Source: Diphasiastrum complanatum (taxonomy: Eukaryota; Streptophyta; Lycopodiopsida; Lycopodiales; Lycopodiaceae). From it: a DNA stretch of 64,000 nucleotides. Location of the stretch: assembly GCA_029204225.1 (NCBI GenBank), contig CM055102.1, forward strand, positions 18,482,732 to 18,546,731, written 5' to 3'. Each line of letters starts with the position of its first letter. Position 1 is the first letter of the stretch. A model generated the notes under the pieces. That model did no database searches. It saw only the letters and a program-made list of their open reading frames with translations, and had not been told where the DNA came from. A program made the position numbers and the translations under genes. This document shows positions 37,960-51,092 of the stretch, in pieces.

Positions 37960-40900
37960 CTCTGGAAGTGAGGGTGTGATGGTGGATAAAAGTTTTGGAA
38001 GGAAGAAAAAGATGAAAAAAATAAAGGGAAAAGGGATAGATGTAAATTGATATTTTATATATATTATTATACAGGGATGCGCATCCGGGCCGGACGCGGG
38101 CAATCCGCGTCCGCGTCCGGCGTCCGGACCCGGACGCATCCATATTTTTTTTTTTAATTTTTTGAACTCTAAAAACATCAACAAAAAAAAAAATTTAAAA
38201 ATAATTGGACGCGTCCGGGACCCGGACGCACCCCTGGCGCGTCTGCGTCCGGACGCGCGTTAGACATGAGGGTCCGGGCCGTTTTGCCCGCGTCCGCGTC
38301 CGCCGTCGTCTATTTTTTTTTTTTGAAAAGAAAAAAAAAAACAGATGCGTCCAGGGGTCCGGACGCAATTTTTTTTTTAATTTTAAAAAAAAAAAAAAAA
38401 AAAATCGGACGTGTCTGGACGCGGACGCGGGCGCCATCCGCTTCCTTAGATATATATACATATATTCCACACCCTCACCTCCAGACATTTCCTCCAGCTC
38501 CATTGAACCAACTTCCCATCCCCATTCATCACATCCACACTACTTATAATTGCATCCAAGAACCCTTGTAGCACCTAGTAAAACAAATAATACTTATAAA
38601 CCTCCAAGTTAATGAACAAATGGCCTTACTCCATGCTTCTGTTGGCTAGCTCTCTAATTGAAACTTTATCATTGCTCAATGATACGAAAAGCTTGAAAAC
38701 AAATGAAGACGTACGAAGCAGAAAGATTGAATTTATATTGCAAGAATCTATAGTGGTAGGGAGACAAAAATGAGATGGCGATAAGGAAAGCTCAAAATAC
38801 CTACAAGTGCAGAATTTTTTCGAGCATTTGCAATGTTCAAGATGAGTGTTTTCACTCAAAATAAGATGCCCAACTGTTTAGAAAATCACAACTCAAAGCT
38901 GTGATTTTCCATGAAAAGGTCCCGTACTAAGCTTCAATAATTTTCATGTCACGTGACAGTAGTAGGAGAGACTAAGCATGATTGAAACTTCTAAACACCC
39001 AGCTTACAATTAAATTAGCTACTATCTTAGGGGTGTAACAAGAGGAGCAGTTGCTAAGAAGGGAGTCAGAAACAACTAACAATACGTAGTAGTTAATGAC
39101 AGATCACCTGGCACTACATAGAACTGCATCCAAGAACCTTTGCGGCACGTAGTGAAATAAATACTTATTAACCTCCAAGCTACATAATGCACAAAATGGC
39201 CTTACTCTATGCCTCTGTTAGCTAGCTCTCTTATTCAACCTTTATCATTGCTCAATGATACAAAAAGCTTGAAAAAGGTGAAGATATATGGAGCCACCAG
39301 AAAAGATGAGTTAATATTGCAAGGATCTGTAGTAGTAGGCAGGTGAAGATAAACTGGTGATTAAGAAAGCCTAAAGTATGTACAAAAAGTACCAAACAGT
39401 TATGGTGTTTAGGATGACTAGTTTTACTCAGAATGAGATTCCCAACCATTTACAAAGTCACAGCTAAAAGCTGAGAAAAATTTTAACCTGAAACTCCAGT
39501 GTTTTTCAATTAGCGCCCGTTGCTCGTTGCTCTGTCTTTTGTCTCCAGCCCAATTTCCAGATGTACGCTGCAAGGATGGGAAACTATACAATATGTTGCC
39601 CTGAATTGAAAAAAACACAATGGAGTGAGTGATAATATGTCGGTTACAGGCTCATTCAATAAACACGTGAAGAGACCATCGATGTATCTGGGCTTACTAG
39701 ATAACTTTCCTAATGATCCAAGAAACGCTAGGCATAAAGTTGACCTCATCAGGAGAACATCTTTGTAACCAGGCTTAATGCATAACTGTCCTAATGACAG
39801 AAAAAACTTGAAACAACTTGACCACTAAAGTCTTGAGTTGCATTTCAGTATCTGGCAAGGGCACCATCATGTACAAGATATCAAATAACAGGAAAGACAA
39901 CACCATCAACTGTTGCTATTCAAATATGAAAATATTCTGTCATGTCAAGGAAAACAATATGCCAAGTTAAGAATTCACTAAAGTATCATGTTCTTTTGTC
40001 ATTTAGACAGTAAAATTAAATGGTGTTCCTTAGAAGCTTGCATTGTAAGGATAAGTTCAAGTTTCCATGGCTATTGTCTTTTAGCTTGTAAAGCTGAGAG
40101 GCTTGCTGTTGCTTTCTGTGATTCTTTCCTCAATCATAGCTGTGTTTAACCTGTACTCCAAGCAAGGCCACTGTGGAGTTGGTAATCTTCTCAAGTGTAC
40201 TAAAAAAGCATATTTGAGTCAGGTAAGATCATTAGCCAATCAAAGGTTAATGTTGCTGCTACCTTTAGGAAAGTGTAACATTTTGCTATAATAATCACCT
40301 TTCTTTGGTAGTAGTCTTCATATGATGCTTATATAGAAAGATTACCAGAGTTCCACAACACAGATTGAAAGTTGCAGAAAATTATGGAATAAGTGACAGA
40401 AAGCTCTAGGCACGATGTTTTTTATGACTTTTGTCTCCATTTTGCAGAAAGTTACCCAAATTTCAAAAGAGGAATTACAGTCAGAGGCAACACCAAAAAC
40501 TTGACTTTCATTTTATATGACCCCAGAGCAAGGTTCCTAACAAAACAACTACAGCATTTGAAGCGCTACAATTAAACTGGTTTGAAGATTTCTCAACAGT
40601 CAATTTGATAAATACCTCATCGTCGACAATAGGTTGCCCATCAAAACGTACAAGTACTGGTAAAACATACGACTCATCCTCCTGCAAACCAGAATGAAAA
40701 GTCACTCAATAGTCCATAGATCAGAAGCAGATTCAAAAAGTTAATCTGGCATAGGTGCCATCACATCAGAGCTGATATAGGATGAATACGATCTTTAGCT
40801 AATCCTGACAGTTATCATCCATCTAAAGTACTTCCACGATAGTAGGAATTGGATTCAGAACCATTCTGAAAACTTTGTGTCAGGAAACATACGATTTTTC

Positions 40901-43900
40901 AATGTTTTTCCATGAAAGCTGTGCATAAACTTCTCTTCGAATAAAGAGCATACTTCACACTTTACTAGTACAAATTTTAATATGGGTACATTAGAGGGTA
41001 TATAGATTAAGCATGCCAAAATAATGGCTGCTCACTGTACCTATAGAAAATTAGCATCCTATGTGGCTATGATTTCATATGTACCATCGGTCTACTTTTG
41101 TTCTTATCTCCCATTTGAACCATATAAATTAAGCACTTGAGCCGCACCATTCACTACTTGCATTTATTAGAGACATTTATTTGTAATAGAGATTGATTGT
41201 GGTGCCAAGCCCTAAATCACAAGTCCTAATTTAGTATGATAATTCACGCTGTTTTCTGCAATGAGGTGATACGGATTGCTTTCCCGAATTGCAAAACAGA
41301 TTTCCAGAAGATGACATCTCCCTGCTTTTTGGTATTCGGTATGGTCTATTGTTGATTGTCATCTCACATGGATAGAGAGGGAGGGAGAGAGCATGGAATT
41401 GTGGACCTCCATCAGTGAATTAGTTAATCAGCACATCAGGAATCAATGATTTAGTGCACCATGAACACCTAGTATTCAACAAAACCCGTGAGCTCTGCCC
41501 TCTCTGCTGGAAAAAACTTTGTACTGGTCTCAATGGCTGGCTGGCTAACCCATCATGGCCATATGTCTCTCGCAGCCTCTCTACCTCAGCATTTGTAATG
41601 GAGCTGCATACTTAGATGCCCATGCCACACCCATCTAGCCTAGTCAATCGTAACAAATGGGCCCTGACCCTAGTGAGCAACCCGGTGAATTCTAGACCGC
41701 CATGGTAGCATCTCCATCTACGGGCACCTGAACCATGGGGCGTAGCCACGTCCCCTTGTATGAGGTCAACCTCAGCCCACATGCCCCTGCCAACAACCAA
41801 CATGGTGTCTACCTGACCTATCAGCTAATGTGATCGCTCAAAGTCCTACAAAACATACACTTCAGTATATTGCAAATTAGGGCTAAACTGATGCGAAATA
41901 GCAAAGATTTAAGGATTAGGACTAAACTGATGCGAAACAGCAAAGATTCATGATTAGGGCTAAACTGATGCAAAAAAGCGAGCATGACACAAAAAACCCT
42001 AAAATTGTGCAAGACGAGAGTTCCAACACCCTTGTGGACATAGAAAAACACAGTCTAGCATCTTCTGACACATCGATCAGACAAATACAGCTCATTTCAC
42101 AGATTAGGGCTAAAAAAGACACAAGAAAGTGAGCTTGACATTCACAAATTGATCTACGTGCACTATAGGCGTAAACCAACATTCCTCGCATTCTTGTAGG
42201 CATTTAGAAACACAGTGTGGCATCTAACGGCACCTCAATCAGACACCTATAGCCAATTTCACAAATAGGGCCAAAAAAAGCACCAAAAGAGGGCACCACT
42301 CTCATAACTTCTTCCACGCAAGGGAATGGCCTAAACTAACGTTGTAGGCATGAGGAAACATAGTGTAACACTTTACTTCGCTTCAATATGACACCTACAA
42401 CTAGTTCCAAACAATCATGGAAATTGAACTGTGTAGGCAAGAAAAACCTGGAAAATGTGGAATGTACATGGAATGGTCTACTGAACAAAGAGCCATGATG
42501 GGACACATGGTTGCTATTAGTATCATTACACCTTACTGTCAAGTTGTGACACCAAGTTGGTCAATGGCATGGACAATTGTCATGTCACCCTGGAGCAAAA
42601 ATTCACACAGAGGACATAAAAGAGCAGCCTGAGGTGAGGTGGAACCTCAATCCTGACATCACCATGTTAGTAAAGAGGATCTTGACAGTACTGCCCTCTA
42701 ACAAAGGGTATCAGAGCATTAGGTAGATAATGAGAAGAGATGTCTTGCATGGCAGGAAGTTTTAGGTGATTTTGGAGGAAAATCGGACACGTGTACATGT
42801 GAAGCAATTAGTGGAGGGGAGATCGCTACTTTTTTAGTCCTAGCAGTTGGGAGAATCAATTAAGAAATAAGACGTAGGAAGAACTGCATCCAACATGGGG
42901 TGAAGGCGGATCATATCTTTCTCTGTTGCAACTTTTCTCTTCTCCGGTGTTCGCCTTTCCTTTCTCGTGAGCAAGCAGTCCTTGGCATGGTGGCTTGATG
43001 CCTATCATTGTCAAGCAATGCTTTGTTACATCTTGTGTTCCCAAGGCAGCTTTCATGTGCTTCCACCTCCTAAAATATATGGGTGGCTTTTGTCAGATAC
43101 TCATCTTGAAAGACCACGTTTCTGATACCAATCATGGCACATGAACCTCTTCCATATTTCAGAATTTGTAGATCCAGCTAGGGAAATTTATTGTCATTTT
43201 CAATTTTCAACCACAAGAAGCATGGTTCTGCAGTCATGCACTGCTAGTGGAAGTTGTGGCAATGTTTCAATGTTTCATGGTTCAAATCAAACTGGCCCCC
43301 ACAAGTAATGTTAAATTAATGCCTAGCCTTTTGTTACAGCAAAAAATGAGTGTTGTTTTATGGTTTACGGTGCAAACTACACTATCATGATGCAATTACA
43401 GCCTACACCCTTTTGTTCAACTTTTACTGTCTTTGAGCATATGCGATGCAATATCTGCGCATGTTGTTAATAACTCATAGCTGGAACAAGGATATGAGAA
43501 TTTCATATTAGAGAAGTCCTTGTTTCTTCATATTTGTATACAATTGATAGGAAGAAGATGCAAAGGCATTCAAATGCACGTTGTGTTTGCAATGGTTGTC
43601 TTACAACAAAGTAATTTCTATTGTAAATCAAACACCAGCCATAGGGATTCTTTCTTCCTAAAATGACACCCAAAATTATGAGGACGTCCACATTGAAAGG
43701 TATAAAGATACTGAGATGCATGCCACGTTGAGCTTGTCCCAAACTATAAGGTCCTCAGTTGCCCCTAACATGATTATTTTACAAGTAATCTTAAGATGAG
43801 AGTTGAAGTGCCTAGCCCTGAAAAAATTAACGATTCAATAGAAAAACCTCACATACATACAAGACAGTATTCAAAGAACACTAATAGACCAAGCAAAAGC

Positions 43901-45375
43901 ATTAGGGTATCACTGATAATATGTATCACCTTAGCACTTTCCTTCAGAGTTGGGGGATCCAATAAGGGGGCCAGCTCCTCAGCCGAAACTATTCCACCTT
44001 CAGCGGCTATCTTATCTCCAATCTGTTCACAAGATTAAAGAACACCTTATTGAAATGGTATGAGAGTGAAGGGCTGCTCCTTAGAAAAGAGTTTCAACTT
44101 ACCAGATAGCCTTCTCAAAACTGTAAAGAAGGAAGAAAAGGAGCAAATATCAATATTATCTCAAGTGAAGTAAATAACACATATATTTGAATGATCCACA
44201 TATCTCCATTTTTTGTCCTTCAAAAACAACTCCGATCAAGTTCAATTTCATTTCAGGAAGCACGAGCCTCACCCAAGCTCTAAAACACAAGTACGTGAAT
44301 TCTGTTTATTACATCCAAAACCAGGTACCAACTTTGCTGTCCAAAGACACAAGAATACGGTACAGCATGCTTCCAAAAACTCTTTAACCAAGAAACAAAT
44401 CTAGAGGCTATGAGTCTGGCAATGCCATTGGTGTGCAGCATCCTCTTCTGGGCTCCTTTCTTCAAGTGCTACGTCTTAGAGAGAAACAAAGCTGGAAAGC
44501 TGATTGCAGTAAGGGCAAGAACTTGAACCATCATACCCACCTTTTTTGAACGAATATAAGAACCTATTGCATGTTCTCTAGTCATCAGCTATGATTATAT
44601 ATGTATGTACATTGTATATATCATAGATGCACCGCGATACTAAATCGCGTTTCAGAATCACGATCAGAATCGCGATTCTGAAACGCATTTCAGGATTTTC
44701 CCAGAAGAATCGTTTTTTTTTTTTGAATTTTTTTTAGGCAATATGGGTATCAGATGAAAGCTCTGATTGAGAGCATTATCACTGTGTAGTTTGCCAACTG
44801 TTTCGGGTGCAAAACACCAAAAAGTGTGTTTTGACTCAAGGAGTTGGAAGGCCGGTGGGGGGCGTTGCCCCCCAAACCCCCCACCGAGGGGCTACCGCCC
44901 CCCCGAACCCCTTGTTTCGCGGGGGGCTACCGCTCCCCGAACCCCCTAGAGCTTCCTGCTATATAGACACTGTAGATAAAAATGCTACCGCCCCCCCTAG
45001 ATAAAAATGGGGTCCAAATGCGCGCCGAGAAGGGCCCAATATTTATGCCCCCAACTGTATGCACATTGCACTCACATCTCCAGTGAAACGATTGCAAAAG
45101 TGATCATCATCCATACAGTTGATAGCCCAAACTGTAGGATTAACATTTATTGAAAACCAGAGCAAATGACAACCAGATAGCTACTGAAAATAAGATCTGT
45201 TTGTGCCTCATCTACTGCACTTCTGAGGCAAAATGCTGGTTTGACCATTGATCCCCTAAAAAAATTTCAGCCATAAGCTATTTTTCCAAAAATAAATAAA
45301 TAATTTTTTTTTTTTTTGCGATTCTGGGTTCAGAGTCGCGATTCGCGAATTGTGGACCCAGCGAATCGCGATTCG

Positions 45376-45419
<44 letters not shown>

Positions 45420-48400
45420 TAGATCCAGCGGTACCAGGATCCGCACCACGGATCCATATTGATCTGCGGTACCACAATATATATTATTTTTATTATTTAA
45501 TATATTAATATATTTGTTTTTAACCTAATTCCCCCCCCTCGCTTCATCTCTCTCCCTGCCCATCGCGCTGCTGTCCGCGCCCTCCCTGCTGTCCGCGCAC
45601 TGTCTGTTGTCCGCCCACTCCTCGCCATCATACTGTCTTCGCGTTGCACTAATCACTCCGCCCCTGCTATTGCTATTTCGGCCTTTGTTGTGGTTTTTCC
45701 AGCCTTCCGCCTCCTATCGCACTCACGATCATCTCTGCCTTCTTTCCCTAGTTCCTTCTACATAAATGGTGCATTCCAACCTTGTCGATCTGTGGGACGA
45801 GGTGGACATTGTCAGGCGGGTTCCCGACAAGTCCAACAAGTCCGGTGCAAAGATCGTGCGCTGTTGATATTGCCTGGCCGAGGTCGTTGCCACCCTCACT
45901 CGCCTTAAAGGCCACCTACTCGGCGCACGCGCCAAAGATGGTGGCACACTGAATGTTGCCCCCTGTGCCAGCATGTCCGTTCCCGTCAGGCAGCGACTTC
46001 TGGACACCTACGGGCCACGTCTTGTGGCGGGGGAGAACACCATTTCGGAGGGTGTTCTTCGGTTTTGCACCGCGCCTTACGTGGTTGACCCCGAGTTGTT
46101 GCCTGCTTGGCTGGCACGCACGAGGAGAGGGAGTGCATCCTCGTCCAGTCCCTTTGCCCCTCACCCCAGACAGTTCCGCCACATGCACCCCCATCTGCAC
46201 CCATTCCGGTGGAACCCGTCCCATCTCGTCCGCCAGTTGCCTTTGCGGTTCCACCACCACCTACTGTTGCTCGCACTCCCCGAGTTTACGACTTTCTCAT
46301 GGACTCTCCATAGCCCGAGCAGGAGCAGGCCTAGGATGCCAGTGACGAGGCCTTCCAGGATGTTGAGGAGATCCCTTCCTCCCTCCCTTCCCATCCGGAT
46401 GACCTCCCCAGCCAGCAGTTTTCATATCCCATGCCAGATGTCCCCCCTCCACCAGTGTACCCCACTTATGCTGCTGCACCCATCCCGGCCAGTGCATCCC
46501 ACTCTCCCCATTCCACGTCTACAGCTGATGCATCCACTAGTGCCCAGCCTGTCGCGTCATCATCCATTCCCGTCACGTTTGGTGCACCGTGCTGGAGGTC
46601 CGCTACCCGTCGCCCAGCTGGGAGAGTTCTTAGGCAACAGAGCATTCGCGGCGCGCATCAGCCGCACATGGACAGAGAGGCCACACAGGCTGTGGCCAAT
46701 CTGATTTATGAGCTAAACCTTCCATTTGCCATCATCGACTCTGAGCCCTAGGGCCTTCCGCCTTGCACAGTCTGTCAGCCCTAGCTAGAGAGTCCCTAGT
46801 TCAGAGGTTGTCCGTACACACATGCTGAGGGATAGGGTCCAGTCCTTGTCTAGAGAGATGGAGCCTCTACGTCGCCACTGGGCCACTTACGGTTGCAGCA
46901 TCATGTCCAATGGCTGGACTGATGTCAGGAGGAGGCCGATCCTCAACGTCTTGGTCTCCAGCTGCATGGGCTGCAGAGTTCATGTTTGATGTCATCAGGT
47001 TTTCCATCCTGTCCATAGGCCCACAGCATGTCGTCACGGTGGTGACGGACAATGCCACGAACTGCATTCAGATGGGTACACTGCTAGAGGCCGAGTTCCC
47101 TCACATTGTTCATACCCCATGTGCAGCGCGCGGCATAGACCTTCTGATGGGGGACATAGGTGCACTTCCCTGGGTTAGAGCCCTCGTCCGTGAGGCCCTC
47201 TTCTTGGTGACTTTTGTCACCAGGAAGAGGCGTGTTCTTGCCATGTTCCGGGTGTTCAGCCAGTTGGACCTCAAGAAGCCAGCCCCCACACGCTTTGCAT
47301 TCGACTTGGTGGTCATCGACCGTTTGATCAGGTGCAGGGCACAGCTTCTACAGATGGTTGCCAGTGATCTTTGGTGTGCCAGTACATTTCAGCACACTGA
47401 GGATGGGGAGCACTTTTCTTCCACGGTGAGGGGAGACCAGTTTTGGAGGGATGCACAGACATTGTTAGGACTCCTTCGACCACTCTACATTGTGCTCCGC
47501 ATGGCTGACAGCGAGGGGTCGACACTTGGACTGGTCTATGAGCTCATGGACCGGATCGGACAGTTCCTGCAGCCAGAGAGGTAAGCGATACAGTAATGTA
47601 ATTGGTCTTTATCTTTTCAGTGGTTGCTAGCTTGTTTTTCTATCAATGTTACATTTTTTCGTAATGCCCAGGCCTCTCACCTGCAGGATGACCAAGCTAA
47701 AGTTCATCTGGGAGACACAGTGGAACTACTTCCACAGGAGTATCCACAGCGTTGCACACATACTGCATCCCCTCTTCCTCTCTCCGACATAGATCGCAGA
47801 TAGGGAGCTCGAGGCCGATTGGCTTCAGTACATTCACAGGGTGGGTCCACACATAGGTTTGGATCCTATCAGGCTCATGGAGGAGCTCGCTGCATTTCGT
47901 TTCGGCATGGGCACGTTCGGCCACCCGGCTGCTCAGGATCCAGAGAGGAGGTAGCTTCCCATTACCTGGTGGACCATGTTCGGTAGCACCTATCCATCTA
48001 TACAGCGTCTTGCATTGCGTGTCCTTTCTCAGGTATGCATCTCATTTTATCCTCCATTGTTGTGTTTCATTGACGTTCCACCCGTGCATATGTGCTAAAG
48101 CATTCCAATGCACGTACCACAGGACTGCGCTACCTCCGTGTGTGAGCGCAATTGCAGCACATGGGCACTCATTCACACAAGGAGAAGAACAGGCTGTCAA
48201 TGAGTCAGTTGGAGCGGTTGATGTTCTGTAGCACCAACGCACGCCTCGCCAGGAGACTTCCGACCATTACGAGCGCATTGCAGGTGATTAGCTATTCTCC
48301 AAGAGCATGTTGGTTGACGACTGGTACGTTGGTTTCATTTCTTGATCAAATTGTCTCTCTGACATGCAAATTTTAACCTTGCAGACGACTGCAGCTGCTT

Positions 48401-51054
48401 GGATGCGTGCATCACATAATCATAGGCATTTCTACGACAGCACACCAGAGGAGTCACCAGACGACTTTGATTGTACCGATTGGGAGGCCATGCAGGGTCC
48501 GCATGGTGCACATGATGAGGCACGGGATGAGGCACAAGATGATCCAGAGGATGGTTCACATGATGAGTCCCAGAGCCCAGAGCATTTGTATTCGGATGCC
48601 CAGCTAGACGACTTGATAGCAGGGTTGGATTCAGAGGCCCAGCAGATGCCGAGAGTCAGGGCGCCCCCATCCTCTCTAGCCAGCATGCCCTACACAGAGT
48701 CTCAGCCAGAGCAGCTACACGAGGTGCCTGCAAAAGGGTGTATGTGCGCACAGCACCTCCAGTGCCACCGATGCCATTGAGGCCTATAGCCCCTCCATCG
48801 CCATCCACTTCTGCAACACCAGGTCTCCATGGCAGGCCACCATCTGTGCCCAGGTTTTCTCTTGCAGCGCCCACATCCACAGTGGCTCCTCCAGTGGCAG
48901 CACCCACGGCACATCATCCTCCCCACGGCACCGGCTCCTCCTTTGGCAGCACCCAAGATGTACCAGTACCGGCCACCGCATCGCCCCTTTCAGTACATAT
49001 CGCCGCTGTACTTGCCTCCTGCAGGGACGGCCCCTCCACAGCCAGTTCCTCCACCAGCAGCAGCCCCACGGGCACACACTCCACGGACATATCCTCCACT
49101 ATCAGCTGCACAGGGACACCCTTCTTTGGCTTCTCTATCCCAGTCGGCCGCAGCTTGGGCCCAGTCTAGCCAGCCAAGTGATCTGCATGGGGGTGATGAG
49201 GCATCGACGGCTCCCCTCGTCCGCAAGAGGCCAGGAAGGCCCAAGGGTGCACCGAACAAGAAAGGCAAAGCACAGAAACAGCCAGGGAAGAGAGGACGAC
49301 CTTGCAGGGCTCCAGTTACAGGTAGAGATGCAGTATTACAGCCAGCCGCAGGTGTTGTTGGTTTAGCTTGCTTTGGGGCTGATGCGGAGGCAGATTGGGA
49401 GGATGAGGATGACGAGTCTTCCCCCTCGGATACACAGCCCATGCCAGTTCCAGACAGGCATAGATATCAGTTGCGAGAGTCAGCTCGGGGCCCCGAGTTG
49501 TCTCCGGAGCATTCGTCTGAGTCAAAGCCAGAGCATTGATTGTAGCTCTGTTATTTTATTTTTAGCAATTTGATATCATGTTCCATGTTTGGCGACCAGA
49601 TGGTCGAACACTGTATTCAGACCAATTTCCATATTATATCCAGTGTTGGACGTACTTTATTAATACGCTGCACATTTTGTATTTGCCGATTTGTAATTGT
49701 GATGCTCTATTTTCAATTTTATTTCGAATGGTATGTGCGTAATTTCAATTAGTTTCAACTGTAGAGATTGATAGCAGATGCACAACACAGAAATACAACC
49801 CCCTTTATAGCATTTCATAAAAACACATATTACACTGCATTACACCAGGCATGCATTGCACAAAAAACACATTGAACATTAATTCAACAGTGGTATCAAA
49901 ATAACAATACGTATCCCGCCACATACGGCTGGGGCTGTTCTTTACACTGTGTTAAACACTAAAGGTTGCCTCATCTTAATGCCAAAAACTACATAACAAC
50001 AGCCAGCCACATACGGCTGGATCCTATCCATTCTAAACATTCCTACGGATCCTCCACAGGCTCCTCGCCCTCGTCAGGTGCATTGTTCTGTCGCTCTCGC
50101 TCTGCCTCCCAGTTAGCCCGAGCTGCCTCCTAGTTAGCCCGACGGCGGGCAGCCCTTTCCAAGACCATGATGAGCTGCCGTCGTGTGAAGTTCATTCCGA
50201 TCTGCTCATCCAAATCCAACTCGACAGCGGGGGTGGGGGGCACAGCGGGGGCTGGGTGCTCCGGCTCTGGATTTCTCTGCCAAGCCTGTCGCAGCATCTC
50301 TGCAATGTCTGCCTCTTGCTTCCGATGCCTTTCGTTGTGCCTTCGGACATCTTCCTCGAGCTTCGCCCTCAAGCCTCGGTGGTATGCGCTCCGCCATCTC
50401 ACGACAAACTGTTTCTCAAACTGGCTCTCACAGCCTCTCACAGCCTCTCAATGGCTCTCACTGGCTCTCTCACAGCCTCCCTCTCACAGCCTCTCACTGG
50501 GTCTGTGACAGCCTCTCACAATGCCTCTCTCTCACAGCCTCTCATTGGCTCTCTCTCACAGCCTCACAATGCCTCTCACAGCCTCTCTCTCACAGCCTCG
50601 CACTGGCTCTCTCACAGCCTCGTGAGTGCCTCTTTAACCCCACAGCTTGTTTCCCCATTTGCAGTTGTTGATGATCCTATGTGCTACTGTACCTACCCCA
50701 TGTATTGCTCCCCCACATGCTGCACTCCGATTGGGTACGTGGTCTGCTCCCCCACAGTGCCCATGTGACGGTGTAGCTGTCCGGATTTGCTGCTCCCCCA
50801 CATGTTGCACTCCCATTGAACCCAAGGTCTGCTCTCCCACAGTGCCCCCTGTACAGTAACCCCTTTTTACTAAACCCTAATCCTTTTTTTTCCTGAATTT
50901 TTTACCCTGAATTACCCTATTAAAAGGGGGTTTTATTAGACAATAATAATGATAATAATAATAAAATATTATTATTGCGGTGCCGCCCTGGTACAGCTGG
51001 TCTGAGGGCGGCACCATAACCGCGGTACCATAATGGCGGTACCACGTGCCACTA

Positions 51055-51092
<38 letters not shown>

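Larger units (their letters stand above)
45418..51056 (+). mobile_element. hAT-1, transposon with a decayed transposase
   Basis: Left end CATAGATCCAGCGGTACC; the right end reversed reads CATAGTGGCACGTGGTACCG, imperfect terminal inverted repeats. ATATATAT on both sides would be an 8-bp duplication, but it cannot be told from the (TA)n tract. The 5.6-kb element contains a zinc-finger/DUF659/dimerisation transposase gene with three 3' introns, an antisense frame and two blocks of minisatellite near its right end. Antisense to the host gene. Confidence 0.75.

Noticed and set aside
37889-38571. Arg/Phe-rich frames on both strands
   Set aside because: They are produced by GC-rich palindromic words and A/T homopolymers of the MITE.
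44767-45004. Frame encoding a Pro/Gly-rich peptide ([12 protein letters not shown])
   Set aside because: It is explained by the GC hairpin cluster. No start context or domain supports a gene.
48656-49442. Several overlapping antisense frames in the hAT-1 3' part
   Set aside because: They are shadows of the GC-rich, Pro/Ser-rich transposase tail on the plus strand.
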